Shown here in pieces: positions 41,550 to 46,543 of a stretch of DNA of 55,442 bases (the first letter of the stretch is position 1; each line of letters opens with the position of its first letter). The notes under the pieces were generated by a model. It was given only the letters and a program-made list of their open reading frames with translations. It did no database searches and was not told the DNA's origin. The translations under genes were made by a program, and so were the position numbers. The stretch is from an uncultured Clostridia bacterium. GTDB taxonomy: Bacteria; Bacillota; Clostridia; Lachnospirales; CAG-274. The stretch covers positions 1-55,442 of the forward strand of contig CATLIG010000011.1 of NCBI GenBank assembly GCA_949948985.1. Direction: 5' to 3'.

Positions 41550-42245
41550 ATGAATACCGTATTTGACCCCTCTCTTGTCAGTCATATAACAGGATATTGC
41601 GAAAAAGCAAAAAAAAGAACCTTTACAGAAAAAAATACATTTCAAAGTATAAAAGAAAATATAGAAACTCAGAACACAATAAAAACCTCTGAACTTTCCA
41701 ATAATAACTCAAAAACATTAGAAGAATTTAAAAAAGAAATCTATGACATTATAAATTCTGTTCCTATTACAGGACTTGCCGGCTCACAAATAACAATAAA
41801 TATATCGGACAAGGCGTTTGAGAAAATGATGAATGACGAACAATTTATGAAAATACATCTTGGAGCTTTAATCAGAGATTTAAGCTGTCCGCCGACTCCA
41901 ATGTACTCTCCCACTTATGTTGTTTTTGAGATAGATACCGAGAATGGATACAGAGGAACAAGTTACGGCTCAAATTATAAAAGTACTTTTGAGAATAAAA
42001 GTAAAGACAGCTTTTGGGAAAAACGCAGAAAAAAATTTAAAGAAACTATGAAAGAACAAGAAGAATATTATATTAATAAAAAATTAAAAATGAAATGTTT
42101 GGAAATGAAGAAAATAAATGCCCGGTCCGCCGCTAAACAAATGGCTTTAAACAGAGGAAAAACTTTGATAACAAGTTATGAATGCAAGCTTTATATGCCG
42201 TCGCTTTTTTCAGACTCAGACCTTTTTGACGATATTATATTGTAA
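41550..42245 (+). CDS. Unknown protein, possibly DUF6033-like
   Basis: A 231-residue soluble protein without signal peptide. The block FKKEIYDIINSVPITG, ITINISDKAFEKMMNDEQF and a lysine-rich tail (WEKRRKKFKETMKEQEEYY) are its main features. The ISDKAFEKM segment recalls a group of uncharacterised clostridial proteins (DUF6033), a tentative resemblance from memory. The start is MNTVFDPS at 41550, nine bases after AAAGGAG. Single gene with its own downstream hairpin. No function is proposed. Confidence 0.65.
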   Translation: MNTVFDPSLVSHITGYCEKAKKRTFTEKNTFQSIKENIETQNTIKTSELSNNNSKTLEEFKKEIYDIINSVPITGLAGSQITINISDKAFEKMMNDEQFMKIHLGALIRDLSCPPTPMYSPTYVVFEIDTENGYRGTSYGSNYKSTFENKSKDSFWEKRRKKFKETMKEQEEYYINKKLKMKCLEMKKINARSAAKQMALNRGKTLITSYECKLYMPSLFSDSDLFDDIIL

Positions 42246-42312
42246 AATTTCTTGGACCTTTAGGGAAGAAAGCGGTTTTGACTGACAGATAAACCGCGTG
42301 TTGATAATTTGC

Positions 42313-42354
42313 AAAGGGACTTCTTCTCAGATTGTTTTGAGTAGCAGTCCCTTT
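42313..42354 (+). terminator. Hairpin after the unknown gene
   Basis: The stem AAAGGGACT and AGTCCCTTT with an inner CTCA/TGAG pairing. It is followed by A/T-rich sequence without a strong T-run. Confidence 0.55.
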
Positions 42355-42407
42355 ATAAATTTGTTATAAAATCGTAAACGTATTTACATTAATTCCGGTA
42401 ATGCACC

Positions 42408-43091
42408 TTATGAAAAGAACCCCTCCCATAATTCCACAATTTTAAATTTAACCTTAAAAGAATTGTTGCTTTGGGAACTTGTAACAATGCCGTATTCTTC
42501 TTCCGGTAAAATATTGTGTAGTTCATTTTTTGACTCATCGGAAACCTTGTTATAAGATACGTCTACAAAACATAATGGAGGAAACATAACACACCACCAG
42601 TTTTGCCCCTGAGCGTTTCCTATTTCTATTTTGAGAGCGTCGTATTCTCCCGCAGGAAAAGCCACATCGCCGTATTTTTTTGTAGGAAATACAGACTTGC
42701 CTATAAAAGCGTTTACCTTATAATCATATCCTTCTTTTCTTACAGTATTTTCCGCTAAATTAATTACATTGTGAATGTTATCATTAAAAAATTTTTTTGT
42801 TTCTTCCACATCACCGCATTTTTTCAGCTCATCTCTGTATGTGTTTAAAATTTCATCACGCACTTTAAGCTTAAGCTTTTGGTCATAATCTCGGTCACTG
42901 TTAGCGATAACGTGAAATCTTAATACCCTGTCAGCAATTCCTTTTCTTATTTCCTCAGAATAGGAAGCAGTATATGTAACAATAGAAGTAAAAAGTATTC
43001 CCAGTACAACCGATACAAAAATAACTTTCTTGTCTTTTATAAAACGGTTTAAAATTTTATTTTTAAAAAAATGTAAGACATTAAATTTCAT
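42408..43091 (-). CDS. spoIIR: SpoIIR, stage II sporulation protein R
   Basis: A 227-residue secreted signalling protein. In Bacillus and clostridia SpoIIR is made in the forespore and triggers processing of pro-sigma-E in the mother cell through SpoIIGA. It has an N-terminal signal anchor (VIFVSVVLGILFTSIVTY) then the SpoIIR block VLRFHVIANSDRDYDQKLKLKVRD, GYDYKVNAFIGKSVFPTKKYG and WWCVMFPPLCFVDVS. The ATG at 43091 follows AAGGAG. The frame to 43136 is not supported. Monocistronic. It marks the host as endospore-forming. Confidence 0.93.
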   Translation of the reverse strand: MKFNVLHFFKNKILNRFIKDKKVIFVSVVLGILFTSIVTYTASYSEEIRKGIADRVLRFHVIANSDRDYDQKLKLKVRDEILNTYRDELKKCGDVEETKKFFNDNIHNVINLAENTVRKEGYDYKVNAFIGKSVFPTKKYGDVAFPAGEYDALKIEIGNAQGQNWWCVMFPPLCFVDVSYNKVSDESKNELHNILPEEEYGIVTSSQSNNSFKVKFKIVELWEGFFS

Positions 43092-43149
43092 AAAGTTTCT
43101 CCTTCCGAGCCAGCAAAATATAATGGCAAAAAACATCGTATATTTTCCT

Positions 43150-43201
43150 GATTGCCGTAATTATGTTGTTTCGCAACAAAAATTTTGCGAACTGCCATAA
43201 T
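43150..43201 (+). repeat. Family B deletion derivative
   Basis: TTGCCGTAATTATGTTGTTT, CGCAACAAAAATTTTGCGAA and CTGCCATAAT pair as a short palindrome related to the ends of family B. Confidence 0.35.
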
Positions 43202-43294
43202 TTTCAGAAATTTCACTGACTAATAAATATTTTTAATTTTCAGAGATCTCTTACATAATTTTAGTATAACCGTTTCATAAATTTTTAAACAAGC

Positions 43295-43560
43295 CTATAA
43301 CAATTTATAAAATTTTTAGTACAAACCAACAAAAAAATTCTTTGATATATCAAGTTTTTTGAAATTTATCTTTTTATAGTCAATCAACTTAAAAATAAGT
43401 AAGTTCGACGGCTAAAAATCCTTTTTGCCGTGTTGCCGTCGGTCGGCGTAGGCATTCGGCTATGCTCTCCCTCCGCCGCCTTGCAAAAATAATTTTTAGC
43501 TCACCCCCTTTTTCTCATTTTCAAGTTGATTGACTATATTTTTTTATTGGTTTGCTTAGG
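43295..43560 (+). repeat. Family B repeat B7, interrupted by family A copy A3
   Basis: Left part 43295-43374 (CTATAACAATTTATAAAATT, TTTGATATATCAAGTTTTTT, GAAATTTATC) and right part 43539-43558 (TTTTTTTATTGGTTTGCT) sum to about 100 bp, the size of one family B unit. Confidence 0.7.
43375..43538 (-). mobile_element. Family A MITE-like element, copy A3 (164 bp, inverse)
   Basis: Ends TATAGTCAATCAACTTAAAA and TTTTCAAGTTGATTGACTAT. The interior carries GGCTAAAAATCCTTTTTGCC and CAAAAATAATTTTTAGCTCA with GGTCGGCG and CGCCGCC arms. It has the same length as A1 and A2 but opposite orientation, inside B7. Confidence 0.8.
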
Positions 43561-43563
43561 TTA

Positions 43564-44472
43564 TTAAACAGGTCTAGTATTTAAAAGATTTAATATATCC
43601 TCACTTTGTGCGAGCCATGGAGAAAACGCCGTAGCGCTTCCGGCACATAACCCTTTAAAAAACGCCTTTTCATAGTTATCAGTTTCAATATAACCGGCAA
43701 TAAAGCCCGCAACCATAGAATCACCCGCCCCAACCGAATTTATAAGTTCTCCTTCAGGAGCTTTTCCCATATGTACCATATCATATTCGTCTATCAAAAC
43801 CGCCCCGTTCTCCGCCATAGAAACCAATACGTTCACCGCCCCAAGCTTCTGAAGTTTCTTAGCATAGAACACAGCGTCTTTTTGTGTATTTATCTTTGTA
43901 TTAAATATTTCTCCAAGCTCAATATTATTTGGCTTTATAAGAAAAGGTTTATATTTAAGACAATTTATCAAAAGCTGATTTTCAGCGTCCACAATAACTT
44001 TTATACCTTTTCCGTCAATATTATGGATTATACTTTCATATATATCCTGAGACAGAGTCTTTGGGATACTTCCGGAAAGTACAAGTATGTCGTCTTTGGT
44101 AAGACCTTTAAGTTTTTCAAGTAAAAGTTTTACATACCTTTCTTCCACCATAGGACCCGAACAGTTTATATCCGTTTCTTCCGGATGTCTTATTTTTACG
44201 TTTATCCTTGACAAACCTTTTTCTATTTTAATAAAATCCGTTTCACAACCATAGTCTTTTGCTAGTCTTTCTATCTCACAGCCTGTAAATCCTGCGGTAA
44301 ATCCATATAAAACACTTTTAAATCCAAGATTTTTAAGCACAATAGAAACATTTATACCCTTTCCGCCGGGATAAATTATTTCTTTTTCACTTCTGTTTAT
44401 TTTTCCTTTTACAAAATTTTTTACACTTACTACATAATCTAAAGAAGGATTTAACGTAACTGTATAAATCAT
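43564..44472 (-). CDS. PfkB-family sugar-phosphate kinase (1-phosphofructokinase-like)
   Basis: A 302-residue ribokinase-fold kinase of the FruK/LacC type: IYTVTLNPSLDYVVSV at the N-terminus, the PfkB signature IIYPGGKGINVSIVLKNLG, SGSIPKTLSQDIYESI, and the second signature ELINSVGAGDSMVAGFIAGY with catalytic Asp. The likely reaction is fructose 1-phosphate to fructose 1,6-bisphosphate, although tagatose 6-phosphate is an alternative. No fructose PTS gene or DeoR regulator adjoins it. Start MIYTVTL at 44472 after GGAGG. It follows DUF3793 by 33 bases. Confidence 0.85.
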   Translation of the reverse strand: MIYTVTLNPSLDYVVSVKNFVKGKINRSEKEIIYPGGKGINVSIVLKNLGFKSVLYGFTAGFTGCEIERLAKDYGCETDFIKIEKGLSRINVKIRHPEETDINCSGPMVEERYVKLLLEKLKGLTKDDILVLSGSIPKTLSQDIYESIIHNIDGKGIKVIVDAENQLLINCLKYKPFLIKPNNIELGEIFNTKINTQKDAVFYAKKLQKLGAVNVLVSMAENGAVLIDEYDMVHMGKAPEGELINSVGAGDSMVAGFIAGYIETDNYEKAFFKGLCAGSATAFSPWLAQSEDILNLLNTRPV

Positions 44473-44505
44473 TATAGTATACCTCCAAACATCCAAAACA
44501 AATTT

Positions 44506-45060
44506 TTAACAAGTAACTAATTTCAGCAAATTTTTATCTTTATTAAATCTTCCTCTATATAAATCAATACATTGTTCATACTCGCAAAAAATACGTTTAG
44601 CGTTTTCCTCATTTCCATACACTTTCCAAAATCCGCAATATTTAAAATTACAGCCTTTATTCTCAATAAATCCCAAGACATCATAAATCGGATATCCCAA
44701 AAATAATCCTATCTCGTGAGGAAAATCCTTTTTTAATTTAATCTTATAACTTAATATTTCTATACAAGATTTAATATCATAGACATTGTACCCCTCCTTT
44801 AGCATAAATTCCTCAACAAATTTCTGTTTTAAATCTTTCATAAGCCTGTCAAGTCTGTATACATAAATAAGAGAATTGTTTTTCCCTGAACTTAAAATAT
44901 AAAAATAAATACCAAATGAGTTAAATACCTTATTATATGCTTTAACAAAATTTTTTATATTTGACAATGTATCAAATGATGTAAACATATTAGCGGTTTT
45001 TATACCTGCAAGAACAGGAGAACAGTATTTTACAACCATATCATTAAAAGACTCTCTCAT
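44506..45060 (-). CDS. DUF3793-family protein
   Basis: A 184-residue protein of the DUF3793 family, a clostridial group of unknown biochemistry. The family block HEIGLFLGYPIYDVLGFIEN, YCGFWKVYG and ENAKRIFCEYEQCIDLY is clear, with several cysteines (such as CGFW, FCEYEQC) that might bind metal. In related genomes this family sits near iron-uptake genes, as here. I place the start at the ATG at 45060, although GGAG is 12 bases away and the ATG at 45078 (MESEF) is possible. It lies between DUF2325 and the kinase, all leftward. Confidence 0.75.
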   Translation of the reverse strand: MRESFNDMVVKYCSPVLAGIKTANMFTSFDTLSNIKNFVKAYNKVFNSFGIYFYILSSGKNNSLIYVYRLDRLMKDLKQKFVEEFMLKEGYNVYDIKSCIEILSYKIKLKKDFPHEIGLFLGYPIYDVLGFIENKGCNFKYCGFWKVYGNEENAKRIFCEYEQCIDLYRGRFNKDKNLLKLVTC

Positions 45061-45127
45061 AATAAATTCACTCTCCATTATACATAATTTTACCGTATAT
45101 AGCAAAACAATAAAATAATGACCATTA

Positions 45128-45206
45128 TATAGTCAATAAACTTACTTATTTTTAAGTTGATTGATTATAATCGTTGCTGTTTAAGGTTATTGAACAGGTC
45201 TATTTT
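45128..45206. repeat. Family A short palindrome (A7) joined to family C end
   Basis: 45128-45169 is TATAGTCAATAAACTT and AAGTTGATTGATTATA with only about ten bases between: both ends of family A without interior. It follows half a family B unit (45097-45127). A family C end (GGTTATTGAACAGGTCTAT) adjoins at 45187-45206. It is a mosaic of three families. Confidence 0.6.
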
Positions 45207-45254
45207 AGAATTGCTGTAATTTATAAATTTTTGCAAAATACGGAAATATAAAAA

Positions 45255-45536
45255 TCATTTACAATATTTTTCAAGAATTTTTTTTAAAGCGGAAGACGAA
45301 CTACTGTGACATCTTTCAATGGAGATATTATTTCTTAAAGCCTCCGAAACAGCACATAAGGCCATTTTATGAGAAACTGTATTTGTAAATAAAATCAAAA
45401 GGTCGGGAGAACCTATTTGACTTTTAAAATTTCCCGGCATCTGAGTGAATACCTTTACTTTACAATTATGACCTTTGCATAAATTTTTATACTGTGAATA
45501 CATTCTGTCATTTCCTCCGATAATAACAACACTCAT
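45255..45536 (-). CDS. DUF2325-family protein divergent from feo
   Basis: A 93-residue single-domain protein of the DUF2325 family: SVVIIGGNDRMYSQYKNLC (Rossmann-like glycine turn), DLLILFTNTVSHKMALCAV and NNISIERCHSSSSSALKKIL. The family is uncharacterised. Conserved His and Cys residues could bind metal or form thiols. The ATG at 45536 follows GGAGG. The promoter (TTGACA-N17-TATACA) carries an AGTTA-N4-TAACT box just beyond its -10, the same box found upstream of feoA, so co-regulation with iron uptake is likely. Confidence 0.8.
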   Translation of the reverse strand: MSVVIIGGNDRMYSQYKNLCKGHNCKVKVFTQMPGNFKSQIGSPDLLILFTNTVSHKMALCAVSEALRNNISIERCHSSSSSALKKILEKYCK

Positions 45537-45573
45537 ATTTTCAACCTCCAAAAATAAACGCTTAAATTTAATT

Positions 45574-45587
45574 AGTTATAGCTAACT
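45574..45587. promoter_or_regulatory. AGTTA-N4-TAACT operator, DUF2325 promoter
   Basis: Arms AGTTA and TAACT around TAGC, just downstream of the -10 of the leftward promoter. It is one of four matching boxes in this divergent region. Confidence 0.55.
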
Positions 45588-45597
45588 CTATTAGTAA

Positions 45598-45626
45598 TGT
45601 ATAACATAATATTATTTTTTTGTCAA
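45598..45626 (-). promoter_or_regulatory. Promoter of DUF2325
   Basis: Minus strand TTGACA at 45626..45621, 17 bases, TATACA at 45603..45598. The AGTTA box begins about eleven bases further on, over the start site region. Confidence 0.75.
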
Positions 45627-45657
45627 TATTTTTTTTAAATAAATTTTTAAATTTGCA

Positions 45658-45686
45658 TTGACAAATTCAGTTAGTTGTTGTAAACT
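45658..45686 (+). promoter_or_regulatory. Promoter of the feo operon
   Basis: TTGACA (45658-45663), 17 bases, then TAAACT (45681-45686). A box AGTT-N6-AACT (45673-45686) lies across spacer and -10. The -10 is poor (4/6), as in repressor-controlled promoters. Confidence 0.6.
45673..45686. promoter_or_regulatory. Operator box overlapping the feo -10
   Basis: AGTTGTTGTAAACT keeps AGTT and AACT at the spacing of the other boxes. It lies within the promoter, where binding would block RNA polymerase. Confidence 0.45.
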
Positions 45687-45700
45687 ATTTTTGAAGATGT

Positions 45701-45714
45701 AGTTAGTCTTAACT
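45701..45714. promoter_or_regulatory. Operator box downstream of the feo promoter
   Basis: AGTTAGTCTTAACT: perfect five-base arms AGTTA and TAACT with a four-base centre. Confidence 0.55.
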
Positions 45715-45742
45715 GACAGACTTGCTTTTCGCTAATAAAATA

Positions 45743-45756
45743 AGTTATTTCTAACA
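45743..45756. promoter_or_regulatory. Fourth operator box, feo leader
   Basis: AGTTATTTCTAACA matches the palindrome except for the last base. It lies directly before a family B/A insertion. Confidence 0.4.
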
Positions 45757-45757
45757 T

Positions 45758-45997
45758 TTATAGCGAAACAATGAACAGGCAATATTTAATAAGCCTGATA
45801 TAGTCAATCAACTTGAAAATGAGAAAAAGTAGGCGAGCAAAAAATTATTTTTGCAAAACGGCGGATGGAGAGCATAGCCGATTGCCTATGCCAACCGGCG
45901 GGCAACACGGCAAAAAAGATTTTTTACCGCCGAACTTACTTATTTTTAAGTTAATTGACTATATATCAAAAAAATTTTTTTGTTGTTTCTTGCTATA
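45758..45997 (+). repeat. Family B repeat interrupted by family A copy A4
   Basis: Left part 45758-45798 (TATAGCGAAACAATGAACAG, AATATTTAATAAGCCTGA) and right part 45964-45997 (TATCAAAAAAATTTTTTTGT, TGTTTCTTGCTATA) form a shortened family B unit, split at its TGATATATC centre. Confidence 0.65.
45799..45963 (+). mobile_element. Family A MITE-like element, copy A4 (165 bp)
   Basis: Ends TATAGTCAATCAACTTGAAA and TTTTAAGTTAATTGACTATA. The interior matches A2 closely (GAGAAAAAGTAGGCGAGC, GGAGAGCATAGCCGATTGCC, CGGCAACACGGCAAAAAAGA). It lies between the operator boxes and the feoA start, so it is part of the feo leader. A 67-codon frame across it is not a gene. Confidence 0.8.
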
Positions 45998-46011
45998 CTC
46001 TAGCGATAATA

Positions 46012-46048
46012 CATGAGAAACGCTGTTTTGAAAACAATCAGCGTTTCT
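46012..46048 (+). other. Hairpin in the feo leader
   Basis: The stem GAGAAACGCTG and CAGCGTTTCT with an A/T-rich loop lies 35 bases before feoA. There is no T-run after it, so it could be a transcript-stabilising or attenuating stem rather than a terminator. Confidence 0.4.
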
Positions 46049-46085
46049 ATAGATACATAATTGTTATTATAAAGGAGTGATTTTT

Positions 46086-46310
46086 ATGCCGCTTACTATG
46101 GTAAAATCAGGAGAGCCTCAGACTATCCGTAAAATCAATGGAAAAGACGATACAAAAAAGTTTCTTGAAACCCTTGGAATAATTAAAGGCGAGAAACTTA
46201 CCGTTCTTACGAAAACCGGAGGAAATGTTATAGTAAATGTTAAAAACTCACGTATAGCGATAAGCAAATCTATGGCTATGCGTATACTAGTTCAGGAGGC
46301 AGTTAAATGA
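46086..46310 (+). CDS. feoA: FeoA-type protein, first copy
   Basis: A 74-residue SH3-like FeoA domain protein: PLTMVKSGEPQTIRKINGKDD, TKKFLETLGIIKGEKLTVLTK, NVIVNVKNSRIAISKSMAMRI. FeoA is a small cytoplasmic partner of the FeoB ferrous transporter. Start MPLTM at 46086 after AAAGGAG. Its stop overlaps the second feoA start (ATGA), so both are translated together. It differs clearly from the second copy, so the pair may act as distinct subunits. Confidence 0.9.
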   Translation: MPLTMVKSGEPQTIRKINGKDDTKKFLETLGIIKGEKLTVLTKTGGNVIVNVKNSRIAISKSMAMRILVQEAVK

Positions 46311-46528
46311 AAACATTAAAAGATGTAAAATCAGGAGATAATGTAATTGTTGAGAAAATTTCCTGTACAGGAAGTTTAAAAAGACGGATTATGGATATGG
46401 GAATTACAAAAGGAACAAATATTTACGTAAGAAAACTTGCTCCTTTGGGAGACCCCATAGAGCTTACCGTAAGAGGCTATGAGCTTTCTCTAAGGAAATC
46501 GGACGCAGAAAATATAATTGTAAAATAA
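46307..46528 (+). CDS. feoA: FeoA-type protein, second copy
   Basis: A 73-residue FeoA: TLKDVKSGDNVIVEKISCTG, LKRRIMDMGITKGTNIYVRKLAPLGDPIELTVRGYELSLRKSDAENI. This copy carries the canonical RIMDMGIT and APLGDP motifs missing from the first copy, so it is the likelier classical FeoA. It overlaps the preceding gene by four bases and lies 15 bases before feoB. Both are controlled by the AGTTA-box promoter. Confidence 0.92.
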   Translation: MKTLKDVKSGDNVIVEKISCTGSLKRRIMDMGITKGTNIYVRKLAPLGDPIELTVRGYELSLRKSDAENIIVK

Positions 46529-46543
46529 AGGAGGAGTTAAAAA

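Noticed and set aside
45813-46016. 67-codon frame upstream of feoA
   Set aside because: It lies inside family A copy A4 and is broken in the other copies.
45590-46085. Riboswitch before feoA
   Set aside because: Leader hairpins are explained by repeat elements and one stem, and no known aptamer core is visible.
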